A stretch of 64,000 nt of DNA from an uncultured Dehalococcoidia bacterium (GTDB taxonomy: Bacteria > Chloroflexota > Dehalococcoidia > Lucifugimonadales > G958296245): assembly GCA_958296245.1 (NCBI GenBank), contig OY282458.1, positions 2,422,197 to 2,486,196 of the forward strand, read 5' to 3'. Under the pieces are notes generated by a model, which was given only the letters and a program-made list of their open reading frames with translations, made no database searches and was not told the origin of the DNA. Below are positions 23,845 to 33,231 of the stretch, piece after piece. Each line of letters starts with the position of its first letter. The stretch's first letter is position 1. The position numbers were made by a program, and so were the translations under genes.

Positions 23845-25053
23845 ATGATAGAGTTGGTGAGAGGCGGCAGCGTCACCTCGGCCAAGGGATTCGTGGCCGG
23901 CGGCGCGTACGCCGGGCTGAAGACGGCCGGCGACGGCGTTCTGGACCTGGGCATCCTGAAGTCGGAGCGCCCGGCCGGAGTGGCCGGTACGTTCGCCAGA
24001 GGCAGCGTCCTGTCCCCTTCGGTAACCCTCAGCAAGGAACGGGTTGCGAACGGGCGCGCCCGCGCCGTGGTCGCTAACAGCGGCTGCGCAAATTGTTGCG
24101 TGGGAGAGCAGGGCCTCAGCGACGCTGAGGAGATGGCCGCGCTGGCCGCCGATCATGCCGGCGTCCCGGCGGAAGAGGTGCTCGTGTGCAGCACGGGCCT
24201 GATAGGCGTCGAGCTTCCCATGGCACTGATCAGGCAGAACATCGGCAACGTGCGGCTGGGTGAGCGCGGCGGCAACGAGTTCGCACGGGCCATCATGACG
24301 ACCGACTCGCGGGCCAAAGAGATGGCCGTCACCGTGGAGGCGTCGGACCGGCGCGTGACACTCGGCGGCGCAGCCAAGGGAATCGGGATGATCCACCCCG
24401 ACATGGCGACCATGCTCGCCTTCATCGCCGCGGACGCGGACGTCGAGGCGTCGTTCCTTCAGAGGGCCTTGCGGGAGGCCGTTGACGCCTCGTTCAACAT
24501 GATCGACGTGGACGGCGACACGAGCACGAACGACACGGTTCTGGCTTTTGCCAACGGCGCCGGCGGCGGGCAGGAGATCCGGGAAGGAACGGAGGATGGA
24601 AGGGCCTTCCAGGAGGCGTTGACCTACATCTGTACTGCGCTGGCAAAGGAGCTGGTCCGGGACGGCGAGGGCGCCAAACGGCTCATCGAGGTCGTTATCG
24701 AGGGCGCCGCCACCCCGGAAGACGCCAGGGCTGCGGCTCGGGAGGTCGCAAGCTCGCTGCTCGTCAAGACCATGGTACACGGACGCGACCCCAACTGGGG
24801 CCGCGTCATGGCGGCTATCGGCAAGAGCCGCGTCGACATGTCCGAGTCCAACGTGGACATCTTCATCAACGACATCCACATCGTTCACGAGGGCAAGGCA
24901 TTCTCCTTCCTCAAAGAGGCCGTGATAAGCTCCATGAGCGGCGAGGATGTATGCTTCCGGGTCGATCTGCACCGGGGGGGCCACAGCGCGACCGCTTGGG
25001 GCTGCGACCTCACGGAGGAGTACGTGGTCTTCAATTCCGCCTACAGCACGTGA
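23845..25053 (+). CDS. argJ: Bifunctional ornithine acetyltransferase/N-acetylglutamate synthase
   Basis: Transfers acetyl from N-acetylornithine to glutamate, recycling the acetyl group in arginine biosynthesis. 402 residues, normal length. The autocleavage site is in HPDM-A188-T189-MLAF, where T189 becomes the N-terminal nucleophile of the beta subunit; the preceding GGAAKGIGMIHPDMATM is highly typical. Other marks are VVANSGCANCCVGEQG and STGLIGVELP, and the C-terminal WGCDLTEEYVVFNSAYST is complete. It is first gene of the arginine block. It is probably coupled to the short frame at 23760-23840. argC was not found in the window. Confidence 0.95.
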   Translation: MIELVRGGSVTSAKGFVAGGAYAGLKTAGDGVLDLGILKSERPAGVAGTFARGSVLSPSVTLSKERVANGRARAVVANSGCANCCVGEQGLSDAEEMAALAADHAGVPAEEVLVCSTGLIGVELPMALIRQNIGNVRLGERGGNEFARAIMTTDSRAKEMAVTVEASDRRVTLGGAAKGIGMIHPDMATMLAFIAADADVEASFLQRALREAVDASFNMIDVDGDTSTNDTVLAFANGAGGGQEIREGTEDGRAFQEALTYICTALAKELVRDGEGAKRLIEVVIEGAATPEDARAAAREVASSLLVKTMVHGRDPNWGRVMAAIGKSRVDMSESNVDIFINDIHIVHEGKAFSFLKEAVISSMSGEDVCFRVDLHRGGHSATAWGCDLTEEYVVFNSAYST

Positions 25054-25204
25054 ATCTCCGGCGACGGGTATTGATCCGCGTCCGTCTTACCGGATGTCCC
25101 TTCCGTCGCAACCGGATGCCGCAGCCATGATGAATGCAAGAGCACGGTGCAGGCTGACGGAGGCCGGAGCGCCGCCCGAGGCCGTGCGGTCCGCCGACGT
25201 GGAG

Positions 25205-25999
25205 ATGAACTTAGGCAAGGAGCACGCCGCAAATGGGACGACTCTAGTAAAGATAGGCGGCAGCACGCTCGGGGAGCATGACACGACGCTGGAGGACCTG
25301 GTCGCGATGCAGCGCGGCGGCGCGCAGCCGGTGGTGGTGCATGGGGGCGGCAAGGTCGTCAGTAGGTGGATGGAAAGGCAGGGCGTGCGCCCCAGATTCG
25401 TCCGAGGGCTGCGAGTTACCGACGAGCCCGGCCTCGAGATCGTGGTAGCCGTCCTGACCGGCTTGGTGAACAAGACACTGGTCGCGGCGGTGCATGCCAT
25501 GGGCGGCAAGGCCATCGGGCTGTCCGGAGCCGACGGGGGCCTGATCAAGGCCGTGCAATCGGACCCGGACTTAGGCCGCGTGGGCAGGGTGGTCGAGGTG
25601 GACACGGGGCCGATAACGGCAGTGGCCGCAGCAGGCTATATGCCGATCATAGCCTCCGTAGCCGTGTCGGCTTCTCCGGGCGCCGACGCCCTCTTCAACG
25701 TCAACGCGGACACGGCCGCCGGCGAGATAGCGTCGGCCCTCTCAGCCGAGAGGCTGGTGCTCATGACCGACGTGGCCGGCGTCCAGGACACGTCGAGGAG
25801 GGTTATCCCGAGGCTAACTCGTAGGCAGGCCGAAGGGTTGGTGCGTTCGCGAGTAATCGATGGGGGGATGCTGCCGAAGATAGACGCCTGCCTGACCGCC
25901 TTGGGGCGGGTACGGACGGCGCACGTCGTCGACGGACGGCGCCCACACGCGTTGAGAGATATTCTTGCAGGTGAGCCCATGGGCACTAGGGTAGGATAA
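25205..25999 (+). CDS. argB: Acetylglutamate kinase
   Basis: Phosphorylates N-acetylglutamate, second step of the acetylated arginine pathway. From ATG 25205 it has 264 residues. Motifs: LVKIGGSTLGEHD (phosphate-binding Lys and Gly), PVVVHGGGKVVSRWMERQGV, AIGLSGADGGLI, and FNVNADTAAGEIASAL, with C-terminal GGMLPKIDACLTAL. The start is uncertain. The reading frame continues upstream to at least ATG 25127 without a ribosome site, while at 25205 a GGAG is immediately adjacent rather than spaced. The TAA shares one base with the ATG of the UPF0182 gene (ATAATGG), indicating coupled translation. Confidence 0.93.
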   Translation: MNLGKEHAANGTTLVKIGGSTLGEHDTTLEDLVAMQRGGAQPVVVHGGGKVVSRWMERQGVRPRFVRGLRVTDEPGLEIVVAVLTGLVNKTLVAAVHAMGGKAIGLSGADGGLIKAVQSDPDLGRVGRVVEVDTGPITAVAAAGYMPIIASVAVSASPGADALFNVNADTAAGEIASALSAERLVLMTDVAGVQDTSRRVIPRLTRRQAEGLVRSRVIDGGMLPKIDACLTALGRVRTAHVVDGRRPHALRDILAGEPMGTRVG

Positions 26000-28785
26000 T
26001 GGCAAAGCACTTCCAGCAACAGCGGCCGGACTTCCCAATCGACTTCGGCGCGGCTATGTCGCCCTTAACGGGTGGTAGGGTCAGATGGATAATCGGCGCA
26101 GGCGTCGTTGTCCTTCTATTCGTGGGGATCTCGTTCCTCCGAGGCGTCTATACCGACCTCCTGTGGTTCGAGCAACTCGGGTTCAGGAGTATCTTCCTCA
26201 AGGTCGTGTACACGAGGATCGCGTTGTTCGCGGCCGGGGCGCTGCTCTTCGCGGGCCTCGCGGGCATCAGCTTGTACTTTGCCTATCGGTTCTCACAGGG
26301 CCCGGAAGAGCAGGCGCTGCCCGCCGCCACGCGGGGCTTCTTGCGGAAGCTGATAATCTGGGGGGGCGCGGCGGCGGTGGCCGTACTCAGCGTGATATTT
26401 GGCACACTTGCCGCGGCCCAGTGGGAGGCGTTCCTCAGGCTGGCGAATGCGGCGTCCTTCGGCATACAGGACCCAGTCTACGGCAATGACATTTCTTTCT
26501 ACGTGTTCACCCTCCCCGTGTACGACTTCGTGCAGAGCTGGCTCTTGGGCAGCGCCATAGCGGTCCTGCTCGCGAGCCTGGGATACTACTTCGTCAACTT
26601 CAGCTTCCGGGGGACCGGCTTCCTGATCACACCGGCTTTCAAGATCCACATATCGATCATCGCGGCGTTCATAATGTTCGTGCTCGCCTTCGGCCACTGG
26701 CTGGACCGCTGGGCGCTGCTGCTGTCGGACCAGGGCGCTGTGTTCGGCGCGGCCTACGCCGACTTGAACGCCCGCAGGCCGGCTCTGGCTATCCTCACGG
26801 TCATTGCCGCCGCGTCAGGCGTCCTCATCCTCGTGAACGCGTATATGCGGGGATTGCGTCTGCTGGTGGGAGGGCTCGCGCTCTGGGCCGTGATGGCCTT
26901 TCTGCTGAGCATGGCTTGGCCGTCTACGATGCAGCGCCTTACCGTCAGGCCCAACGAGTTTGCCCGTGAGGAGCCGTTCATAGCCCGCAACATAGAGTTC
27001 ACGCGCGCCGGGTTCGGCCTGAGCGACATCGCCGAAGAGCTGTACGACGTGAACACCTCCCTGACGGCAGACTTGGTGCGGCAGAACCAGGAGACGATAG
27101 ACAATATACGCCTGTGGGACAACGGGCCTCTGGCAAGGGTCTACAGGCAGATACAGCTCATCAGGCCGTACTATGACTTCAAGGACGCCGACGTCGACCG
27201 GTACTCCGTCGGCGGCGAATACCGGCAGGTGATGTTGGCAGCCCGGGAGGTGGCGCACGAGAAGCTGAACCCCGAGGCCCAGACGTGGATCAACACCAGG
27301 CTGCGCTATACGCACGGGTTCGGCCTCGCCATGAGCCCGGTTACGGAGTTTACCCCGGAGGGCCGACCCCAGTTCTTCGCCAAAGACATACCGCCGGACG
27401 GGATTATCAAGATACAGAGGGACGGCTCCGACGACGGGGCCGCGGACACCATCTCGAATCCGCGCATCTATTACGGCGAGAAGACCGTCGACTACGTTAT
27501 CGTGGACACCAATACGGAGGAACTCGACTTCCAGGCCGAAGGAGGCGACGTCCGAAGCACCCGGTACGACGGCGAGGGAGGGGTGTCCGTAGGCTCGCTG
27601 ATAAGAAGGCTCGCTTACGCCTGGCAGATGTCCGACGTCAACATACTGATCACCGGAGAGATCAACGCGGACAGCCGCATCCAGTACCGCCGGGAGATAC
27701 AGGAGCGGATATCCACGGTCGCCCCATTCCTACTCCTTGACAACGACCCGTACCTCGTGGCCGCCGACGGTCAGCTTTTCTGGATACAAGACGCCTACAC
27801 GGTTAGCGACCGGTACCCGTATTCGGAGCCCGGCGACGAGTCGTTCAACTACATCCGCAACAGCGTGAAGGTAGTGGTGGACGCCTACGACGGCTCCCTC
27901 AAGTTCTACGTGTGGGACCAAAGCGACCCGATGATCCAGACCTACCAGAGCATCTTCCCGAAGCTATTTTCGCTAAGAGAAGACATGCCGGAGGCCCTGC
28001 AACCCCACGTGCGTTACCCCCAGGACATGTTCCGGTTTCAGGCGACCAAATACCTGAAGTACCACATGACCAAGCCGGTGGACTTCTACAACCTCGAGGA
28101 CCTGTGGGCAATCCCCGATGAGAAGGTCGGACAGAGCGGCACGTTGGCGCCCGTCCAGCCCTATTACGCCATCATGAAACTACCGGGGGAGGAGGCAGCG
28201 GAGTTCATCCTGCTTCTGCCATACACCAGAAACGTTCCGCCCATCCTCGCCGGATGGCTCGCGGCGCGGAACGACGGGGACCGCTACGGCGAGCTAATCT
28301 CGTTGACATTCCCAAAGGACCGGCAGCTCGACAGCCCGGTCCAAGTCGAGGCCAAGATCGACAACGACAAGGACATCTCCCCGGAGCTTACCCTCCTGTG
28401 CCAGGAGGGATCGGACTGCATCAGGGGCAACCTCCTCGTGCTTCCCCTAGCGACCCAGGACCAGTTTAGCCTTCTCTACGCCGAGCCGATCTACCTTCAG
28501 GCGGAGGGGGTCGAGTTCCCCGAGCTGAAGAAGGTGATCCTGGCCAGCCAAGAGCGTGTGGTCATGAGGGACTCCGTCCTGGAGGCCATAGACGCCCTGA
28601 CCGGGTTCGTTCCATCGACCGACGCGCCCACCGAAACGGTCACGGACCCCTCCGGCCCGCCGTCGACGGAGCCGCTTCAGGCTGGAATCGAGTCGATGGC
28701 CGAGGCGCTGGAGGACTTGAGACGCGGCCTAGAGGGCTTGGAACAGGCCCTGGATAACCTCAGAGAGCTAACGGGAGGCCAGTAG
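25999..28785 (+). CDS. UPF0182 family large membrane protein
   Basis: Protein of 928 residues with about seven membrane segments in the first 300 residues (for example 31-49, 75-95, 115-135, 170-195, 215-235, 255-275, 285-305), followed by a large, probably extracellular domain of about 550 residues. Family marks are YTDLLWFEQLGFRSIF near the start, WPSTMQRLTVRPNEFAREEPFI, and later RNSVKVVVDAYDGSLKFYVWD and DMFRFQATKYLKYHM. The C-terminal 70 residues are an acidic, Pro/Thr-rich linker and a short coiled coil (ALEDLRRGLEGLEQALDNLREL). The function of UPF0182 is unknown. It sits within the arginine operon, one base overlapping argB and one base before argD. Confidence 0.93.
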   Translation: MAKHFQQQRPDFPIDFGAAMSPLTGGRVRWIIGAGVVVLLFVGISFLRGVYTDLLWFEQLGFRSIFLKVVYTRIALFAAGALLFAGLAGISLYFAYRFSQGPEEQALPAATRGFLRKLIIWGGAAAVAVLSVIFGTLAAAQWEAFLRLANAASFGIQDPVYGNDISFYVFTLPVYDFVQSWLLGSAIAVLLASLGYYFVNFSFRGTGFLITPAFKIHISIIAAFIMFVLAFGHWLDRWALLLSDQGAVFGAAYADLNARRPALAILTVIAAASGVLILVNAYMRGLRLLVGGLALWAVMAFLLSMAWPSTMQRLTVRPNEFAREEPFIARNIEFTRAGFGLSDIAEELYDVNTSLTADLVRQNQETIDNIRLWDNGPLARVYRQIQLIRPYYDFKDADVDRYSVGGEYRQVMLAAREVAHEKLNPEAQTWINTRLRYTHGFGLAMSPVTEFTPEGRPQFFAKDIPPDGIIKIQRDGSDDGAADTISNPRIYYGEKTVDYVIVDTNTEELDFQAEGGDVRSTRYDGEGGVSVGSLIRRLAYAWQMSDVNILITGEINADSRIQYRREIQERISTVAPFLLLDNDPYLVAADGQLFWIQDAYTVSDRYPYSEPGDESFNYIRNSVKVVVDAYDGSLKFYVWDQSDPMIQTYQSIFPKLFSLREDMPEALQPHVRYPQDMFRFQATKYLKYHMTKPVDFYNLEDLWAIPDEKVGQSGTLAPVQPYYAIMKLPGEEAAEFILLLPYTRNVPPILAGWLAARNDGDRYGELISLTFPKDRQLDSPVQVEAKIDNDKDISPELTLLCQEGSDCIRGNLLVLPLATQDQFSLLYAEPIYLQAEGVEFPELKKVILASQERVVMRDSVLEAIDALTGFVPSTDAPTETVTDPSGPPSTEPLQAGIESMAEALEDLRRGLEGLEQALDNLRELTGGQ

Positions 28786-28786
28786 C

Positions 28787-29989
28787 ATGGCGCGGGACTG
28801 GAAAGAAGTCGAGCATAAGTACTACATGCCCTGTTTCCGCAGGCAGCCTATGGTGCTGGTGCGGGGCGAGGGGGCGCGGGTCTGGGACGATACGGGCAAG
28901 GAGTACCTGGACTTCGTTGCCGGGTGGGCCGTCGACAACCTTGGCCACTCGCACCCGGCCATTGCCGACGCGGTGGCCGAGCAGGCCCGGGTCCTGGTCC
29001 AGACCTCCAACCAGTTCTACACGGTGCCGCAACTCGAACTGGCCGAGGTGCTGGTCGAGAACAGCTGCCTCGACAGGGTCTTCTTCTGCAACAGCGGGGC
29101 CGAGGCCAACGAGGGCGCCGTCAAGCTGGCCAGGAAGTACGGTGGGCTGCGCCGCAACGGCGCGTACGAGATCATCACGGCGGGGAACTCATTCCACGGC
29201 AGAACGCTCGCGACCTGGTCGGCGACCGGAAAACCGCACGAAGAGGACCCGTTCCAGCCGCTGCCGGTCGGGTTCGTCCACGTTCCCTATGCCGACCTTG
29301 AGGCGGTCTCCGGAGCAACCACCGATAGGACCGTTGCCGTGATGCTCGAACCGGTGCAAGGAGAGGGCGGCGTAAACGTCCCGCCGCCGGACTATCTGAA
29401 GGACGTGCGGCGGTGGTGCGACGAAAATGGCCTGCTGCTGATACTGGACGAGGTGCAGACGGGGTTGGGGCGGTTGGGAACCCTGTTCGGCTATGAGCAG
29501 TTCGACGTCGAGCCGGACGTGATGACGCTTGCCAAGGGACTCGGAGGCGGCGTGCCAATCGGCGCCTTCCTATCCAAGGAGGACGCCGCCGTCCTCGAGC
29601 CGGGCGACCACGGCTCTACCTTCGGGGGTAACCCGCTGGCCTGCGCCGCGGCCACCGCGTCCACCCGGTTCATAATAGAGCACGGCGTCCCGGAGAACGC
29701 CCGGAGGATGGGCGCCGTCCTGGGCAAACTCCTCACCGGCATCATGGACAAGCACGATTCCGTAACGTCCGTCCGGGGGGTGGGACTGCTCCACGCAGTG
29801 GACTTCGCTTCTGAGATGTCGGCGGCGGTGCTGACGGCCTGCAATGAGGCAGGCTTGCTGCTTAACGCGATAGGCCCCGCTACTATCAGGCTCATGCCCC
29901 CGCTCACCATTACGGAGCGCGAAATTGTGACCGCAATGGACCGGCTGAATACCGGGATACGAGAAGCTGCGAAAGGTCTCGCCGCGTGA
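28787..29989 (+). CDS. argD: Acetylornithine aminotransferase
   Basis: Class III PLP aminotransferase of 400 residues converting N-acetylglutamate semialdehyde to N-acetylornithine with glutamate. The PLP lysine is K250 (VMTLAKGLGGGVPIGAFL), the cofactor Asp is D221 (LLILDEVQTGLGR), and CNSGAEANEGAVKLARKY binds phosphate. A related 4-aminobutyrate or ornithine activity cannot be excluded from sequence alone, but location between argB and argG supports argD. The stop overlaps the argG GTG by four bases. Confidence 0.92.
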   Translation: MARDWKEVEHKYYMPCFRRQPMVLVRGEGARVWDDTGKEYLDFVAGWAVDNLGHSHPAIADAVAEQARVLVQTSNQFYTVPQLELAEVLVENSCLDRVFFCNSGAEANEGAVKLARKYGGLRRNGAYEIITAGNSFHGRTLATWSATGKPHEEDPFQPLPVGFVHVPYADLEAVSGATTDRTVAVMLEPVQGEGGVNVPPPDYLKDVRRWCDENGLLLILDEVQTGLGRLGTLFGYEQFDVEPDVMTLAKGLGGGVPIGAFLSKEDAAVLEPGDHGSTFGGNPLACAAATASTRFIIEHGVPENARRMGAVLGKLLTGIMDKHDSVTSVRGVGLLHAVDFASEMSAAVLTACNEAGLLLNAIGPATIRLMPPLTITEREIVTAMDRLNTGIREAAKGLAA

Positions 29990-31248
29990 GATGGCGTGAA
30001 CTGAAGGACAAGGGCGTCGTAGTCCTGGGCGGCGCCGTCTCCGGCGGTCTGGATAGCTGCACCGTAACCCACTGGCTCCGCAGCAAGGGTTTCGAAGTAC
30101 GCTCCTTCACAGTCGACCTTGGACAACCGGACGAAGAGAGCCTCGACGCCATAACCGGCCGGATGCTCGGATGCGGCGCGTCCGAGGCCAGAATCGTGCC
30201 CGGTCAAGACGCTCTGGCGCAGGCCGGGCTCAAGGTGCTCCAGGCCCAGGCGCGATACGAGGGCGGCTACTGGAACACCACAGGCATAGCGCGCCCAATT
30301 ACGGTGCGCCAGATCCTACCGCACCTCCAGGACGCCGATATCGGCGTCCTCTTCCACGGCTCCACCGGGCGAGGCAACGACCAGGTCCGGTTCCAGCTCA
30401 GCGCCAATATGCTGGCGCCGGAGATCGACGTCTACGCCCCCTGGCGGGACCCCGACTTCGTGGCCCAGTTCCCGGGCAGACAGCAGATGATCGAGTACTG
30501 CGAGGCCAACGAACTGCCCATCAAGCCGGCCCGCGAGTCCCGGTACTCGACCGACGCCAACTTCCTCGGCCTGACGCACGAGGCCGGCGATCTGGAGAAG
30601 GTGACCATCTCTCCGACCTTCGTTGAGCCTGGTATGGGGGTCTGGTCGTGGGACGCCCCGGACCAGGCCGAGGTCGTAACCCTGCGATGGGAAGAGGGCG
30701 TGCCGGTGGCCGTGAACGGGGAGCGCCTCGACGTAGTTGACGTGTTCGATCTCTGCAACCGCGTTGCCGGCCGCCATGGCGTGGGTATAGGCGCACACGT
30801 CGTCGAGAATCGTTTCGTCGGGGTCAAGTCTCGGGGCATCTACGAAGCGCCCGGCATGGAGCTGCTTGGGCGCACGTTCGAGTTCTTGCTCCAGTTCGTC
30901 CTGGATCGGCGGGCTCGCGAGCTGTTCGACAGGCTGTCCTCTTTCATCAGCACCCAGATATATCAGGGCTACTGGTACGATCTTGGGACCACTGCGGCGC
31001 TCGCCGCCCTCGAACCGATCGTTAGACTGGCCACGGGGTCCATCTCGGTGCGCCTCTACAAAGGCAACGTCTTCTTCGATTCCGCCGAGGATACCCCTCA
31101 GGCCATGCCCCACTCACTCTATACGGACGACTCCTCCATGGAGGCGCTGGGGACATACGACCACGCCGACGCCGAGGGCTTCCTCAGAGTGCTGCAAGTC
31201 TCGGCTAGAAACGTGGGGGCCAGGCAGCGCCCACATTCCGGCCGGTAG
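29986..31248 (+). CDS. argG: Argininosuccinate synthase
   Basis: ATP-dependent ligation of citrulline and aspartate. 420 residues. The PP-loop reads AVSGGLDSC (residues 17-25) instead of the commoner AFSGGLDTS. Citrulline and Asp-binding segments include YWNTTGIARP, FHGSTGRGNDQVRF, RESRYSTDANFLG and GVKSRGIYEAPG. A GTG start at 29986 overlaps the argD stop (GTGA); the gene has no independent promoter visible. The replacement of the loop Thr by Ser-Cys and the overall sequence suggest the long-branch bacterial ArgG type. Confidence 0.94.
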   Translation: MRWRELKDKGVVVLGGAVSGGLDSCTVTHWLRSKGFEVRSFTVDLGQPDEESLDAITGRMLGCGASEARIVPGQDALAQAGLKVLQAQARYEGGYWNTTGIARPITVRQILPHLQDADIGVLFHGSTGRGNDQVRFQLSANMLAPEIDVYAPWRDPDFVAQFPGRQQMIEYCEANELPIKPARESRYSTDANFLGLTHEAGDLEKVTISPTFVEPGMGVWSWDAPDQAEVVTLRWEEGVPVAVNGERLDVVDVFDLCNRVAGRHGVGIGAHVVENRFVGVKSRGIYEAPGMELLGRTFEFLLQFVLDRRARELFDRLSSFISTQIYQGYWYDLGTTAALAALEPIVRLATGSISVRLYKGNVFFDSAEDTPQAMPHSLYTDDSSMEALGTYDHADAEGFLRVLQVSARNVGARQRPHSGR

Positions 31249-31278
31249 GGTCCCGGGCAGTCAGCGTCCGAGCGGCAC

Positions 31279-32451
31279 GTGTCTGACACATCACCCTCCC
31301 CCACCCCTCCCGGCGTACGGTCCCAGATAGTCAGCCTCGTGCGCGACTTCGTGCGCCGGGACGTGGAGCCCGTCGCGGCCCGCCACGACGAGGAGGACAC
31401 GTATCCCTTCGATCTCGTGGAGAAGATGAAGGAAATGGGTCTGTTCGGCATATCCATCCCCGAGGAGTATGGAGGGATGGGGCTGGACCATACGACCTTC
31501 GCCCTCATCTTCGAGGAACTCAGCAAGGGTTGGATGAGCGTCACGGGGATCATCGGCACCCACCACGTCATGAGCGCCATGATCTCCGGGTACGGGACCG
31601 AGGAGCAGAAGCGCCGTTTTCTGCCCAGAATGGCCGAAGGGTCGCTCAGGGGAGGGCTTGCCATCACCGAGCCCGACGCGGGCAGCGACGTACAGAACAT
31701 CCAGACCTCGGCAGTCAGGGAGGGGGATGAGTACGTCCTGAACGGCAGCAAGATGTTCATCACCAACGGCCTGCATGGCAACGGCTTCGCAGTGATGGCC
31801 AAGACGGACCCAGGAGCGGACCCGCCGTACAGAGGCATTTCCTGCTTCATCGTGGAGAAGCCAAGGCCGGGCTTCTCTGTGGGGCAGAAGCTGAACAAGC
31901 TGGGTTACAGAGGCGTCGATACATGCGAGCTGCTCTTCGAAGGCTGCCGAGTCCCGGCGGACAGCCTGCTCGGCGGTGAGGAAGGGCAGGGTTTCAAGCA
32001 GGTCATGAGCGGCCTGGAAGGGGGGCGGATCAACATCGCGGCGAGGGCGGTTGGAGTGTCTACGGCGGCTCTCGAAGCGTCGATCGAGTACGCCAAACAA
32101 CGCAAGGCCTTCGGCGTCCCCATCGCCCAGCACCAGGCCATCCAGATCAAGTTGGCCGACATGGCCGCCAAGGTGCAGGCCGCCAGGCTACTGACCTACG
32201 ACGCGGCGGCCAAGAAGGACTCGGGGGAGAGGGTTGATCTGGAGGCAGGCATGGCAAAGCTGTTCGCCACCGAGGTGTGCGGCGAAGTGACCCTTGAGGC
32301 CATGAGAATCCACGGCGGCTACGGCTATATCAAAGACTACCCTGTGGAGCGCTACTACCGCGACGCCCCTCTCATGATAATCGGAGAGGGCACCAACGAG
32401 ATACAGAAGCTGATCATCGCGCGGCGCCTCCTCCAAGAGCGTAAGCCGTAG
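31279..32451 (+). CDS. Acyl-CoA dehydrogenase
   Basis: FAD-dependent short/medium-chain acyl-CoA dehydrogenase of 390 residues. The N-terminal helical domain has IPEEYGGMGLDHTTFALIFEEL. FAD- and substrate-binding ITEPDAGSD and NGSKMFITNG are present. The catalytic base is E370 in IIGEGTNEIQK. A GTG at 31279 starts the protein, in the same direction as argG and 30 bases after it. Acyl-chain specificity is unknown. With the following MaoC hydratase it may form a small beta-oxidation or acid-degradation pair, which is unrelated to the arginine genes that surround it. Confidence 0.93.
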   Translation: MSDTSPSPTPPGVRSQIVSLVRDFVRRDVEPVAARHDEEDTYPFDLVEKMKEMGLFGISIPEEYGGMGLDHTTFALIFEELSKGWMSVTGIIGTHHVMSAMISGYGTEEQKRRFLPRMAEGSLRGGLAITEPDAGSDVQNIQTSAVREGDEYVLNGSKMFITNGLHGNGFAVMAKTDPGADPPYRGISCFIVEKPRPGFSVGQKLNKLGYRGVDTCELLFEGCRVPADSLLGGEEGQGFKQVMSGLEGGRINIAARAVGVSTAALEASIEYAKQRKAFGVPIAQHQAIQIKLADMAAKVQAARLLTYDAAAKKDSGERVDLEAGMAKLFATEVCGEVTLEAMRIHGGYGYIKDYPVERYYRDAPLMIIGEGTNEIQKLIIARRLLQERKP

Positions 32452-32515
32452 TACGCAGGGAACGTAAGGTCTGACCGGGCCCCGGTGCGGGATGGTAGGA
32501 TGTGGCTCATAGGGC

Positions 32516-32721
32516 GCGCCGGCGCCCGCCGGGAGCGGTGTCAGATTACAGGGGTCTAGGGTTTCAAGGGCCCGGTGCGCCGGCGCCCGCCGGGAGCGGT
32601 ATCAGATTACAGGGGTCTAGGATTTCAAGGGCCCGGTGCGCCGGCGCCCGCCGGGAGCGGTATCAGATTACAGGGGTCTAGGATTTCAAGGGCCCGGTGC
32701 GCCGGCGCCCGCCGGGAGCGG
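32516..32721 (+). repeat. 61-bp tandem repeat, 3.4 copies
   Basis: The core GCGCCGGCGCCCGCCGGGAG starts at 32516, 32577, 32638 and 32699, exactly 61 bases apart. The 38-base spacers between cores (containing TCAGATTACAGGGGTCTAGG and CAAGGGCCCGGTGCG) are nearly identical, with two base differences in the first. The array ends at the ribosome site of the MaoC gene. The core is itself an inverted repeat (GGCGCC, GGCGGGCGCC). No CRISPR: spacers are the same sequence. Confidence 0.9.
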
Positions 32722-32724
32722 CAG

Positions 32725-33204
32725 ATGATCCACGACGCGCGAGACAGCTTTGGCGGCTGCTTGGAGGACTTCGAGCCGGGACAGGTGTTCAAGCACTGGC
32801 CCGGCAAGACCGTGACCGAGGCCGACAACCACCTTTTCTCCCTGCTGACTATGAACGACAACCCGCTTCATACGGACGAGAACTACATGAAGGACCACCA
32901 ACACGGGAGGGTCTTGGTTGTAGGCACCCTCGTCCTGAGCTTGGTCGTGGGGATGAGCGTCCGGGACACGTCGGGCAAGGCCATCGCCAACCTGGAGTAC
33001 GAGCGCATCACCCACGACGCGCCCGTATTTCAGGGCGACACCCTCTACGCCGAGAGCGAGATCCTCGAAGTGCGGGAATCGCGCAGCCGCCCCGACCGCG
33101 GAGTCGTCTACATGGAGAGCCGCGGCCTCAACCAGCGCGGCGAGAAGGTGCTCACGCTCAGGCGGCGGTTCCTGGTGGCAAAGAAGTCTGAGGGCCGCAC
33201 TTGA
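32725..33204 (+). CDS. MaoC-like dehydratase (R-hydratase family)
   Basis: Hot-dog-fold hydratase of 159 residues, probably acting on an enoyl- or mesaconyl-CoA. The hydratase motif is in VTEADNHLFSLLTMNDNPLHTDENYM, with the catalytic Asp/His pair (D and H of NDNPLHTD). Later FQGDTLYAESEILEVRESRSRPDRGVV and LNQRGEKVLTLRRRFLV are typical of the MaoC group. ATG 32725 is the start; the reading frame extends back into the tandem repeat, but that part is repeat-encoded Arg/Pro sequence. The ribosome site GGGAG lies in the last repeat core. Confidence 0.9.
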   Translation: MIHDARDSFGGCLEDFEPGQVFKHWPGKTVTEADNHLFSLLTMNDNPLHTDENYMKDHQHGRVLVVGTLVLSLVVGMSVRDTSGKAIANLEYERITHDAPVFQGDTLYAESEILEVRESRSRPDRGVVYMESRGLNQRGEKVLTLRRRFLVAKKSEGRT

Positions 33205-33231
33205 CTGGCGCCGTTTAGGAGGGAGCGCAGA

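Noticed and set aside
24947-25126. Longer ArgB reading from inside argJ
   Set aside because: No family similarity in the added residues and no ribosome site; it overlaps argJ in a different frame.
32516-32721. Possible CRISPR array
   Set aside because: The 61-base units are repeated whole; the parts between cores are identical, so there are no unique spacers.
32575-32724. N-terminal extension of the MaoC protein
   Set aside because: The added residues are encoded entirely by the tandem repeat; a good ribosome site sits before ATG 32725.
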